Positions 22,808 to 32,544 of a stretch of 64,000 nucleotides of DNA are shown one piece after another. The notes under the pieces were generated by a model, which made no database searches, had not been told where the DNA came from, and saw nothing but the letters and a program-made list of their open reading frames with translations. The translations under genes and the position numbers were made by a program. The stretch is from Chloranthus sessilifolius (lineage: Eukaryota; Streptophyta; Magnoliopsida; Chloranthales; Chloranthaceae), in contig CM037588.1 in the NCBI GenBank assembly GCA_021018995.1, forward strand, positions 141,729,725 to 141,793,724, given 5' to 3'. Position 1 is the first letter of the stretch; each line of letters begins with the position of its first letter.

Positions 22808-23033
22808 ATGGATCTGCTTCCTAACCCTCTCTTACGTGGAGGGCTCGGAGCCAATTTATCCTCTTTGTTGGGCCTGGGGCCCAAGTTCCTGGCGGCCTGG
22901 TTTGGGAGTTTGAACAAGAGTGAGCTCGCCGACTTGGAGCGCCTTGGGCTATCTCGCCTTCCTTCCTTCCTAGAGATTCCTCTTTAGTGGGAACTCCTTC
23001 ATGCCGCCGCTTCGTGTTGGGATGTGAACCTCC
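22808..23033 (+). pseudogene. Truncated second antisense accessory ORF (retrotransposon-borne DUF7745-like)
   Basis: ATG at 22808 (MDLLPNPLLRGG), then LAAWFGSLNKSELADLERLG, a TAG at 22985 and WELLHAAASCWDVNLHVWW. The pattern of a preparatory region followed by (L)L.A...(F/C)WD....F resembles the N-terminus of plant transposon-borne proteins annotated as DUF7745 or 'aminotransferase-like'. I make this link from memory of the pattern only. The frame ends where minus-strand integrase sequence begins (about 23033), so one deletion removed both the rest of this gene and the integrase core. Confidence 0.45.
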
Positions 23034-23495
23034 ATGTATGGTGGTCCAAAGGTATCCCTGCCGTAGGATTTTCTTAGCGAGCATGTGACCGCTGACATGG
23101 GCTCCGCATACTCCCTCATGGATTTCTTTCATAATATTGACCACTTTACTTTCAGTGAGGTACCTGAGTAAGATGTTATTATATGATCGCTTGTAGAGGC
23201 ATTCCCCGCAAATGACATAACCTGTCGCTAAACGTTGAATGGTTCGTCGGTCTGTCTTGGATGTACCCTCTGGGAAAGTTAGGGTCTCGAGGAAATTCTT
23301 GATATTTGAGAACAAAGGTGGCTCATCATCAGGCTTTATAGGTTTCTCAATTTGGAGGCAGAAGGCCAGCTCATTCCTCTGCTCGATCACGATCGGCTTC
23401 ATCTCAACACCATAGGGGATTTCAATCATTGACGCCAAAGTTGCTAATGCGTCGGCAAAGCGATTCCTTATCCGGGGGATGTATGAGAAAGTCAC
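23033..23495 (-). pseudogene. End of RNase H and truncated integrase N-terminus (Tat/Ogre pol)
   Basis: Starts FSYIPRIRNRFADALATLAS, the C-terminal end of the second RNase H. The linker and integrase zinc-binding start follow: VVNIMKEIHEGVCGAHVSGH and KKILRQGYLWTT. The His-His half of the HHCC finger is present. The Cys-Cys half and the entire D,D35,E catalytic core are absent. The junction abuts the plus-strand accessory ORF. Confidence 0.88.
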
Positions 23496-24293
23496 ATCTT
23501 GGAAGCAAGCTATCAGATCCTCGAGGTGTTCATGATAGGAGATCAGTTTCTCGTCTTTCGTCTTCCAGTCACCATTCGTCTGGCATATGATTAACTGTGA
23601 ATCACCAAATACTCAAAGGTGAGTTACATTCAGATCGAGAGCCGCCTGCAGACCAGCGGCACAAGCTTCGTACTCAGCCATGTTGTTAGTGCAAGGGAAG
23701 TTGAGCTTAATAGATACCGGTACATGGGATCCTTTCGGTGAAATCAGGATGGCACCAACTCCTTGGCCCTTGACATTTTCTGCCCCGTCAAAGTGCATTA
23801 CCCATGATTCTTTCGCTTCTTCTGTATCGTCTTCTGTCATGAATAGGATGTCCTCATCGGGAAACTCAGTTCTCAAAGGCTCATAATCAAGTGAAGGATT
23901 GTGAGCAAGATGATTAGCAGGCGCCTGCCCCTTGATCGATTTCTGAGTGACGTACGTGATGTCAAATTTTGATAATAAAAGTTGCCATCGTGCCATCCGC
24001 CCAATGAGAGCTTGCTTTTCAAATAGGTATTTTAATGGGTCCATTCGAGCCAAGAGCAGTACTGCCTGAGATAGCAAATAGAGGTAGAGCCTTTGAGTAG
24101 CCCATACAAGAGCTAGGCATGCTTTCTCCAAATGAGTGTAGCGCGTCTCGTAATCAGTAAACTTCTTGCTCAGATAGTAAATGGCCTGCTCTCTTCTTCC
24201 TGTTTTATCGTGCTGCCCCAGGACACATCCCATCGAAACTTCAGTCGTGGAGAGATACATCAAGAGTGGTCTCCCTGGCTCAGGTGGTACCAA
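23496..24293 (-). pseudogene. Dual RNase H region of Tat/Ogre pol
   Basis: The RT-linked RNase H comes first (LMYLSTTEVSMGCVLGQHD, YYLSKKFTDYETRYTHLEKA). A second, archaeal/plant-type RNase H follows (WVMHFDGAENVKGQGVGAIL with the first acidic residue, CTNNMAEYEA with the Glu, VFGDSQLI with the next Asp). The Tat lineage is distinguished by this second domain. An in-frame TGA just before VFGDSQ (about 23620, CGA to TGA) breaks it. Confidence 0.9.
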
Positions 24294-24358
24294 AACAAGT
24301 GGATTAAGGAGGTAGCTTTTGATTTTTTTTTAACGCTGCCTGACAATCATCGTTCCAT

Positions 24359-25114
24359 TCAACGGGCGAATTCTTCCTTAGTAACTTGAAGATCGGCGTG
24401 CAGATTTAGCTGTGCAATGAACCGACTGATATACTGTATTCTAGCCAGAAACCCTCTAACCTCCTTCTCGGTAGACGGCAGTGGCATTTCAGTGATGGCT
24501 TTGACTTTGATTTGGTCGACCTCGATCCCCCTCCTGCTGACGATGAATCCTAGCAGTTTTCCTGACATAGCACCAAATGCGCACTTCTATGGATTCAGAC
24601 GTAGTCGATATTTCCTCAGCCTTTCAAATAGCTTTTGAAGGTTTACCAGATGGTTGCTTCACTCTGGTGATTTAGCTATCATATCATCGACATATACTTT
24701 AATCTCTCGGTACATCATGTCATGAAATAGTGCAATCATAGCTCTCTGGTACGTTGCACTAGCATTCTTTAGCCTGAATGACATGAATCGATAGCAAAAG
24801 GTTCCCCAGGGGGTAATGAATGTTGTCTTCTTACGATCAACCTCTACCATTTTGATCTGATTGTATCCTGAGAATCCATCCATAAAAGAAAACATCCCGT
24901 GCTTAGCTGTGTTATCAACCAAGATGTCGATGTCTGGCAATGGGAAATCATCCTTTGGGCTCGCTTTGTTCAAATTGCGAAAATTGATACACATGTGAAC
25001 CTTTCCATCCTTCTTTGGCACAGGTATGATATTGACTAGCCATTGCAGGTATTTGGATACCATGAAGAATCCCGCATCATACTGCTTGATGACCTCATCT
25101 TTGACTTTCAACAT
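24359..25114 (-). pseudogene. Reverse transcriptase of Tat/Ogre pol
   Basis: RT fingers and palm: IIPVPKKDGKVHMCINFRNL, FPLPDIDILVDNTAKHGMFS, FMDGFSGYNQIKM and the catalytic YVDDMIAKS near 24680. The part after the YVDD box continues in another frame (LLGFIVSRRGIEVDQIKVKA). The normally conserved MPFGLKNAGATYQRAM box reads MSFRLKNASATYQRAM. Stops and frameshifts separate the pieces. Confidence 0.92.
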
Positions 25115-26367
25115 CCACTCAGGTCAGAGATGTCTCAGCTTTTGCTTGACTGGCTTCATATCAGGGTAGAGGGGCAACTCATGCTCGACCAAATCAGTAT
25201 CCAGACCAGGCATGTCCTCGTACGACTAGGTAAAAATGTCTTCATATGACCGAAGGAAGTCGATCATGCTTTTTCTTTCCTCAGGAGATAGTGACGTTCC
25301 ATTTTGGTTATTCTGAGAACTTCCTCGGTTCCTAAATTGACGTCTTCGATCTCTTCGACAATGGGGTTAGGGCCATACTCAAAGTCTGCAAATTGGTCAA
25401 GGAGCTCATTGGGGAGCTCTTTGAAGGGGACATCCTCGTCCAGACTCGTGATTCATACCTCTTCTTGTATTTCTATAGGGGAGGGGTCGATTTCACGTGG
25501 GACGGGTATTTTGATTAAGGAATCCTTTTGTGGGACATTTTCTGGAATTTTAAATGACAATATTTTTGGACTTTGGATTTTTTCAGTGTTTTTAGGATTT
25601 TATGTTTTTTCCATGTTTTTGAGATTTTGTATTTTTTCCATGTTTTTAAGATTTTGGTTTTCTTCGGATACGGACCCTTGGTAAGGCAGGTTTGTGTATA
25701 TACAAGGTATTGCCTGCCAAGGGCTTATCTCACTTTTTATAGGTTGTTTTTTTTTAGGAAATGGGTGTCAAATGTTAGGTCACTCCCCGCATCCAGGGTT
25801 TGGGGCAAAGATGCCCAGTTACGTACCTGAGGGATTGCTCCTTTACCTGATTGGATGGAGGGTGCTTGCTGATATGGCTCCTTGGGGTCAACTTCCATCA
25901 TGTTAATCCTCATTTCGTCTGAGATGATATCCTCAAACATTAACAAGGCTTTATGGTGATTCACCACAGGGGGAGTTTGCTCAGGTACCGACCGTCGTTC
26001 CTCGAAAAAGGATAATGCGGCCAAATCTATCTCCTAGTTGGGAAGGGAGATCTGGGGATTGGTGGGATGGATTGGGGCTACGGGTCTGTGTGGGGTTAAA
26101 TGGGTTGCCCCATTTCGATTGATCTTTACGACCCCAGCGCTGACAAAGGAATCCCTAATGTGCAGCCTAGGGCGAGGTTTCTCTTCTATGGTGATTCCTC
26201 AAGCTTTTACAGTCGCGGCGACCCTGGTTCTCTTTGGCCTCTCGGACCTCTTCTTCTGTGGGCTTGTATCCTAACCCGAATCGGACCTTCTGCCCCTTGG
26301 CGACAACTGGCTCTTTTCTTCCTTGTAATTTGGGTCCTAGACCCCTTCCTTTCTGATAGCCCCACTT
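25115..26367 (-). other. Protease-RT spacer of Tat/Ogre element
   Basis: About 1.25 kb. A 95-codon frame at 25737-26024 (MAALSFFEERRSVPEQ..) and acidic words around 25330-25450 look like decayed polyprotein linker. A diverged repeat of TTTTTCCATGTTTTT words lies at 25573-25660. Ogre elements carry an intron in this position. I cannot prove one here. Confidence 0.45.
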
Positions 26368-27516
26368 TTAGAGCATTGCCACAGCTGCTACCATACCACC
26401 TCCCGTTTTAGGCATGATGCCCTCAATGGGTTCTGGGAGTATGGCCGACACCTCATATTCAAAACTGTGGAGGTCGGCATCCTTAGCAGTGTGCGGTATA
26501 TCCAGTATGTTAGGTTTCTCCACACTGTCAGTGGCCTTTTCTTTCTCACTGTGCCCCTCTCTAATGATCATGATAATCTTATGCCCAAATGTAAATTTGA
26601 GTTTCTGGTGCAATGTGGAAGGTATGGCTCTGACTTCATGTAGCCACAGGCGCCCCAACAACAGATTAAATGAGGATTTGATATCCATGACTTGAAACAA
26701 GATGGAAAAGGTCATTGGCCCTATCAACAGCTCAAGATCAACTTCTCCCATTATTTCTCTCCAGGTATTGTCAAACCCTCTAGTGCTGGTTCTGGTGGGC
26801 CTTAACATGCACGGATCAACCCCAATCTTGATGGCGGTTCTCAATGGGCATATATTCAATGCAGACCCATTATCAATTAGTACTAAGGGGATAATCATAT
26901 TTCCAGACTCAACGGTTATATTCAAATATTTTGAGTGGCTACCTCCTTCCTCAGGTAAATCAGCATCAGAAAATGAAATGGCATTTGGAGCCATCACTTG
27001 ACCAATTATCTGCCCGACTTCATCGGGGCTAACTTGGAGTGATACATGCGCATTTTTCAACACCCCCATTAATGCTTGAAAATGGAGTGGGGATGTCATT
27101 AACAGATCCCATACAGTGATATGGGCGGGCATTCTTCTCAGCTGAGTCTCCAGTATATGTTCTCGACTCATCTTCTCGAAGGGGTTCACCGCGCTGTCTT
27201 TCATTCCTTCGGGTTGGGCCTGTGCTGCTGCTGGTATTTCTGGCTGCTTTGATATCCTCCCTGATCTAGTAACAAAATCTACTGCCCCTTCTCTGCTGCT
27301 ACTTTCGGCATTGATATCTGTTTGTTTGTAGCTTAGCAAGACCTGATGAGGATCATATATGGGTGCTGAGAGCTGGAAGGGTATGGCTGTCGGTTCTTGA
27401 GGTACTTGTACTGTCGGCTCAGGAGGTGTGTGCAATACTTGATTCACCTCGGTGGCAGTGGGTTGGGTGGAAAGATTGGGCCAAATGGTGGTGGTGGAGC
27501 TTGAGGGTGGTGGCAT
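26368..27516 (-). CDS. Tat/Ogre protease region (382-codon open frame)
   Basis: The longest uninterrupted coding stretch in this element. An N-terminal Pro/Thr-rich linker is followed by a conserved region (FEKMSREHILETQLRRMP) and the aspartic protease (NMIIPLVLIDNGSALNICPL). The catalytic motif DNGS is the form normal for this lineage. FNLLLGRLWLHEVRAIPSTL is the conserved block after the active site. It is part of a larger gag-pro polyprotein, so the start shown is only the first Met in frame. Confidence 0.85.
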   Translation of the reverse strand: MPPPSSSTTTIWPNLSTQPTATEVNQVLHTPPEPTVQVPQEPTAIPFQLSAPIYDPHQVLLSYKQTDINAESSSREGAVDFVTRSGRISKQPEIPAAAQAQPEGMKDSAVNPFEKMSREHILETQLRRMPAHITVWDLLMTSPLHFQALMGVLKNAHVSLQVSPDEVGQIIGQVMAPNAISFSDADLPEEGGSHSKYLNITVESGNMIIPLVLIDNGSALNICPLRTAIKIGVDPCMLRPTRTSTRGFDNTWREIMGEVDLELLIGPMTFSILFQVMDIKSSFNLLLGRLWLHEVRAIPSTLHQKLKFTFGHKIIMIIREGHSEKEKATDSVEKPNILDIPHTAKDADLHSFEYEVSAILPEPIEGIMPKTGGGMVAAVAML

Positions 27517-28342
27517 TGGAGGGAAGGAAGTAAAAGTAGGCCATTGATTGCTAGTGGGTGCTGGCGGCAGATGGGGGGTCTAATGGGCCGTTAGGTAATT
27601 GACCGGGGTGGTGGAATTTACTGGTGGTTGATTTGGGGGTGATAGAATGGGCGCAGGCCATTGATAACTGATGGGTGCGGGTGTTGGATTGGGGACCTGG
27701 TGGCTTAAAGGGTAATCGATGGGGGTTGTGGTGTATGGTGGTAGTTGAAATAGCCATTGATGATCAAGTGGTCTTGATGCGGTGATTGGGGGCCTGGGGG
27801 TTTATAGGGTAATTGATGGGGGTTGTGGTGTATGGTTAGTATGCATTGATATTTACATAATTGACGGGTGTGGTGGATGGAAAGTATGCCCGGAGATCCA
27901 AAGGTTCAAATTGTGGGGTTGGGTTGGAGAAATATTCAGACAAGTTTAGGGGTTTAATTACCCCAACATTCCTTTCTTCATTATTCCTCGGCCATGGTGC
28001 CACATAATTCTCCTGATCACTGATATAATTGGATGGGTCAAATTCAAACTCCTCATCTCCTATCATTCCGACGGTGGGTCTGGGACCTGCTCCTCCGGTA
28101 GGATGTGGGGGTAGTGGCACTTGGTGAATATTAGCATGCTGAGAAGGTGTAAGGGGAATGATTTTCCCAGCATCGATCAAATCCTGGATGGCATGCTTCA
28201 ATAGGAAGCAGCGATCAGTAGGGTGACTCGGACCCTGATGAAAATTACAGTGGGTATTTGGGTCATAGTTCTTTGGGATCGGGTGAGGAGGAGGTTGCGG
28301 TTGGCGGATAGCCACTAATCCCTTTTCTACTAATAGGGGCAA
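27517..28342 (-). pseudogene. Gag C-terminal region of Tat/Ogre element
   Basis: The frame 27836-28342 contains KNYDPNTHCNFHQGPSHPTD and RCFLLKHAIQDLIDAGKI, the CHC-type nucleocapsid-like box typical of Tat/Ogre gag. The rest to 27517 is a Pro/Asn-rich linker with stops and a tandem-like GGTGGTGGTGG-rich composition. Confidence 0.85.
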
Positions 28343-28565
28343 AAGTACACTCAGATTGCCCCAGAGGTGTGAAGACTCGGTCGTAGCGGGCTCTCCTCTA
28401 TTTCAAGGTCATTTACATTCCTTGCCCATTCCCCATTCTTTGCATCTGCTTAGGCCCAATAGGTGCTGGTGGGGCTACCTGAAATTGAAACAGGGTAGTA
28501 TTATTATTGGTCCCGGTAGTGACTATGTTCTAGACATCGCCCCCTATTCTCTTCTCGTTCCTATG

Positions 28566-29669
28566 TTATGAAAATCTTCTAATCCCACTGGGTTCACTTG
28601 GCACGTTCTTATTCATACGCCCCTCCTTGATGGCGTCCTCACATCGATTGGCGTTTCTCACCAGATCAGCAAAGCTGGTTTGCTGCTGATATACTAAAAA
28701 GTCTGAAATCACTGGCAGAGTGTTCTTTGAAATCATCTCTATCTGTTCATATTCAGGTGTTCTGTTCCTGACCTGAGCTGCCAATGCCCTCCATCGCCCC
28801 AAGTAGTCACTGAAGGTCTCGTTCTGATTCTGCTTCAAACGGGCCAAGTCGGACTTACGCGGCTCAATGTCTATATTGTAGACATACGGTTCTTGGAAGA
28901 GATGCGTCAAGTCCCTCCACGTTTTCATCATAGATGGTTCTAATGATGTGAACCATCTTAAAGTTGGCTCGGTCAGACTCTTTTGAAAGACTTTTATTAG
29001 TAGTCTTTCGTCCTCTCCGTATTGGCACATGTCCCTGCAGTAGGACTTCAGGTGCGCAATAGGATTGCCTGTGCCATTATATTTGTCGAAGGCTAGCATT
29101 TTGAATTTGAGGGGTAGGGGGACCTCAGCAAACAGACATAAGTCTGTGAAGTCCGTGGCGTGGATTTCAACACCACCCATTTTCATCAGTTGCTTTTGTA
29201 TTTTATCCAACTGTTCTTTCAGCTGCTCTGATTCTTTGGACACGGGAGCTGCTTTCTCGAGAGTTGGTTGGACCTCACTCTTGGCCACCAAGGGATGGGC
29301 AATTTTGGGAGGAGGGTTGAGGCCGGTCAAAGCCCCAACATAGGCTCCGCTATTCTTAATCTCGTCCTCTTCATACTGCTGGTCGGCATAATGTGCAGTG
29401 AGGGCGGGATTCTCCTGTTGTTGTGGCATGGGTTGGATGGGAATGACATGAGTGGGGGTTGGGTGAGCCCATTGGGGGTGAGGAAAGTTTTGAGGTGGGG
29501 TCTGATAGGGCCATTGGGTACGGGGGAAGGTTTGGAGATGGCCTTGGGGTGTGGGGCCATGGAAGAATTGGGTTGGAGGTATGGCATGGGTTTGACCTAG
29601 CTGTGAAGGTTGGGTTAAATGTTGGGGATATTGTGGATGGTATGAGTGTGGGGTTTGGGTTTGGACCAT
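28566..29669 (-). CDS. Gag, retrotransposon gag domain (367-codon open frame)
   Basis: After a Pro/Gln-rich N-terminus and a coiled-coil-like stretch (ESEQLKEQLDKIQKQLMKMG), the Retrotrans_gag domain follows: LAFDKYNGTGNPIAHLKSYC, LLIKVFQKSLTEPTLRWF and LKQNQNETFSDYLGRWRALA. Gag builds the cytoplasmic virus-like particle. The frame is open but frameshifted relative to the N-terminal part at 29615-30873 and to the C-terminal part, so no full Gag can be made. Confidence 0.92.
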   Translation of the reverse strand: MVQTQTPHSYHPQYPQHLTQPSQLGQTHAIPPTQFFHGPTPQGHLQTFPRTQWPYQTPPQNFPHPQWAHPTPTHVIPIQPMPQQQENPALTAHYADQQYEEDEIKNSGAYVGALTGLNPPPKIAHPLVAKSEVQPTLEKAAPVSKESEQLKEQLDKIQKQLMKMGGVEIHATDFTDLCLFAEVPLPLKFKMLAFDKYNGTGNPIAHLKSYCRDMCQYGEDERLLIKVFQKSLTEPTLRWFTSLEPSMMKTWRDLTHLFQEPYVYNIDIEPRKSDLARLKQNQNETFSDYLGRWRALAAQVRNRTPEYEQIEMISKNTLPVISDFLVYQQQTSFADLVRNANRCEDAIKEGRMNKNVPSEPSGIRRFS

Positions 29670-30873
29670 GAACCCTTAGCCATTTTGGGCCACAGGCCAT
29701 TGATAAGTTTTGGCCATGGACCCTTGGTGGGTGTGGGCCAGTGGGCTGGGTAGGTATGGGCCAAGGGTCCTTGAGGGGTTTGGCCCAATGGGCCTTGATG
29801 GGTCTGGCCCAATGGGCCTTGGTGGGTCTGGCCTAATGGGCATTGATGGATCTGGCCCAATGGGCCTTGATGGGTTTGGGTCATGGGCCCTTGATGGGTC
29901 TGAGCCATGGGCCCTTGATGGGTCTGGCCCAATGGGCCTTGATGGGTCTGGTCCAATGGGCCTTGATGGGTGTGGACGATGGGCCCTTGATGGGTTTGAG
30001 CCATGGGCCCTTGATGGGTCTGGGCCATGGGCCCTTGGTAGGTTTGGGTGGTGGGGTATTGGGCCATGGGCCCTTGGGATATGTGAGAAAAGGGGGTTTG
30101 GGCCAATGGGCCTTGGGATAAGTGGGTAATGGGGGTTTGAGTGGTGTGGATTATGGGGGGTTGATGGGTGTCATGGGGGAGTGAGGCATGGAGATTGGCT
30201 AGGGTATGGGATGGGTTCATGGGGTGTGGAGGAGAGAGGGTGTTTTGAGAAGCCTTCCATAAGGAGTAGGCTTGGAACATCTCCTCCATCATGGCCATGG
30301 AAGGAGGATGGGATGTGGATGGAGGATTTAAGGGGTGATGGGGTATATATGGGATGGAGGTGGTGGAAAAATTGGGCATGACCTTGGTATAATCGGGCAT
30401 GGCCACGGTAGGTGGGGGTGCAGGGGGTGGATGAGGGGATGTATTGGGTATGTTTTGGGATGATGGGGGGCATGATGGGGAGGGATGAGGAAAGTTGGGC
30501 ATGGCCCTGGTAAAAATGGGCATGACCCGGATGGATGGGGGATTTTGCCAGGGGTTGGATAGGGTGGAAGTGGTGTAAGTGAATGTAGGTGGATCGGGTC
30601 TTCAGGGGGATGATGGGAATTGGGGCATGGATGTGGATTGGGAAAATGGGTTTGGCATGGGCATGGTTTGGGCAAAAGATGGAGAATGGGGGGTTGGATT
30701 TTGGATATTTCGGGGGGTATCGGTTGGGAAAATGGGGCGCCTAAATGGGCGATGTGCAGTAAAGGGGTTGGGTGAGGGGGATGGTGGAAAAGACTTCTCC
30801 CGAATGGGAGTGGGTTGGAGAATGTGGTGGGGATGAGTCGGGATCGGCGTAAGCTGGGTCCACTACCCACCAC
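29615..30873 (-). pseudogene. Proline-rich N-terminal gag extension with octapeptide repeats
   Basis: Two overlapping minus-strand frames (30873-30328 and 30523-29615) are rich in Pro/His/Thr. The distal part is an array of QTHQGPLG/QTHQGPMA octapeptides. It lies directly upstream of the gag domain and overlaps it by 55 bp in another frame. Biased composition makes all six frames open in places, and the plus-strand 'Gly-Pro-Met' frames here are mirror images of this array. Confidence 0.7.
29690..30120 (-). repeat. 24/30-bp minisatellite in gag
   Basis: About 16 tandem copies of a unit that on the plus strand reads GGCCCAATGGGCCTTGATGG plus GTCT, with 24-bp and some 30-bp steps, so the reading frame is kept. 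Each copy contains the palindrome GGCCCAATGGGCC or GCCATGGGC. Confidence 0.9.
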
Positions 30874-31361
30874 ATTCTACGGGAGCGGGTCGGGTAAGGG
30901 TGCCTTGGATAAGGCTCAAAAATCCTCTTCCTTCCCCTTTGGGACGACGAAGGGCAAGATGGTGCTGTTGTGCCGGCACCACAAACTATATTTTTTGGGT
31001 TTTGATTATATATATTTTTTTATTTGATTTTTTCTTTTGAAAAAGTTTTGAAAAATAAAGGATCCGTGGCCTTGGAATTTCCTTTTCGGGTGGCTCTCAT
31101 ACCTTGATTCAAGCCTCGCGACGACGGTTTCGATGCACTTCAGAAGAATCGAAGGAGAACCTTCGATCTATTGAAGGCACGAAAATCGAGGCAAACGACC
31201 CGATCCCCCGGAATGAGCCAAAAAGTGGTTGCCCTGTTTTGACCGGCGGGGGCGTATTTGGTGTCGAAGATGGCAGGGCCTAAACAAGGCACTAAGCACA
31301 CTGATCGGGGAACTTGGGAGGTGGAAAGGGCCAAGGATTCGGGCTAGGGCTGTGCATATAG

Positions 31362-31531
31362 ACCTGGCGCAACTAATACTTGTGCCCAAGTTGCAGGGGA
31401 GCTCTTTTACACTAGCGCAACTATTAGTTGCACCAAGGTAAAAAAGTGGAATTTAAAGCTGGCGCAACTATTAGTTGCGCTAGTTATAAATTCTAGCTTT
31501 TTGTGTTGGCGCAACTAATACATGCGCCAGC
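31362..31531. repeat. Palindrome copies 9-12 in the leader
   Basis: Copies at 31363-31388, 31411-31436, 31459-31483 and 31504-31531, again about 48 bp apart, with one to four mismatches each. Confidence 0.88.
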
Positions 31532-32057
31532 CAAAAATAGATACTTCAGAATTTTTGACAGCAACCACTGATGCCAGAAATGAGTCTTTTTTTTTTGTTA
31601 TTGTGGAAGCTAGGCTTCCGGGAAATGAGCAGTTTTCTTGATGATCGATTCTCTCCTTACCGCACCTAAAGGTTTTGAGTCCGGTATAACTTGCTAACGC
31701 ACTCCCCAAGGGTTTTAAGCTTCGAAATGGGAACCCACCCGATATACCTCCAGCGCAAGCTCTTTCTCAGATACTAGGTGGGCTGGGACTTTTCTGGATC
31801 ATCACCACTAGGGGCTGCCGCCATACTAAGACCCGGGTGTTTGTATGTGTGCCTAACCCAACCCCTTTGAAAATCTAACCCGCAAAACAAATTAATTAAG
31901 CTCCCTAACTTGGTTCAATTTTATTTTTTTTTAAAGCTTTTCTCTTTTTTCGTAGAAGTTTTCTTTAGTTCAAAGACTGGGGGTGATTATCCCATGCCGC
32001 CACTACGGGCTGACATCCACTATTAGGATATGACAAGAAATAAATAAAAAGATGACG

Positions 32058-32404
32058 AGGCCAGTCAAGCGACTAGGCGGAAAATATAAAGTGCTGAAAT
32101 TTAAAACCGAATCGTAAAGGTAAGTAAGAAAGGTGCCAGTCAATTGACTAGGTGAAAATTACTGAAATTTAAAGCCGAAACGTAGGGGTAAGTAAAAGAG
32201 GTGCCAGCCAAGTGACTAGGCAAAAATTGCTGAAATTTAAAGCCGAAATGTAGGGGTAAGTAAAAGAGGTGCCAGTCAAGTGACTAGGCAAAAATTGCTG
32301 AAATTTTAAGCCGAAACATAGGGGTAAGTAAAAAGGTGCCAGTCAAGTGACTAGGCAAAAATTGCTGAAATTTAAAGCCGAAATGTAAGGGTAAGTAAAA
32401 TGAC
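32058..32404. repeat. Five-copy ~67-bp tandem repeat with hairpin, in leader
   Basis: The units share GTGCCAGTCAAGTGACTAGG, AAAAATTGCTGAAATTTAAA and GCCGAAAtGTAGGGGTAAG. Each contains the hairpin word AGTCA-AG-TGACT. It lies between PBS and gag, where retroelements usually keep packaging or dimerisation signals. Confidence 0.9.
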
Positions 32405-32524
32405 GTAATTAGAGGGAAGAGTAAAAAAAGAAACAACAAAAATACACTAAAAAAACCAGCAATAATATGCTAGCAAAAATAAAAAATAACAAGGCCAAGT
32501 TCAAGGGGAAGCTCTACAAGCAAA

Positions 32525-32542
32525 TCCCTAGCAGAGTCGCCA
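32525..32542 (-). other. PBS of Tat/Ogre element
   Basis: The minus strand reads TGGCGACTCTGCTAGGGA two bases inside the 5' LTR edge (32545). It resembles the tRNA-Arg-type PBS reported for Ogre elements. The exact tRNA was not verified. Confidence 0.7.
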
Positions 32543-32544
32543 TC

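Larger units (their letters stand above)
30874..32524 (-). other. 5' leader of Tat/Ogre element
   Basis: About 1.65 kb between PBS and gag. No protein is recognised. It contains four palindrome copies (31362-31531) and a tandem repeat (32058-32404). Confidence 0.75.

Noticed and set aside
29710..30129. Plus-strand 139-codon frame rich in Gly-Pro-Met/Trp
   Set aside because: It is the complementary strand of the gag minisatellite. The repetition is imposed by the 24-bp unit and no independent coding sign is seen.
32058..32404. Tandem repeat as centromeric or satellite array
   Set aside because: Only five units and confined to one retrotransposon leader. No long array.
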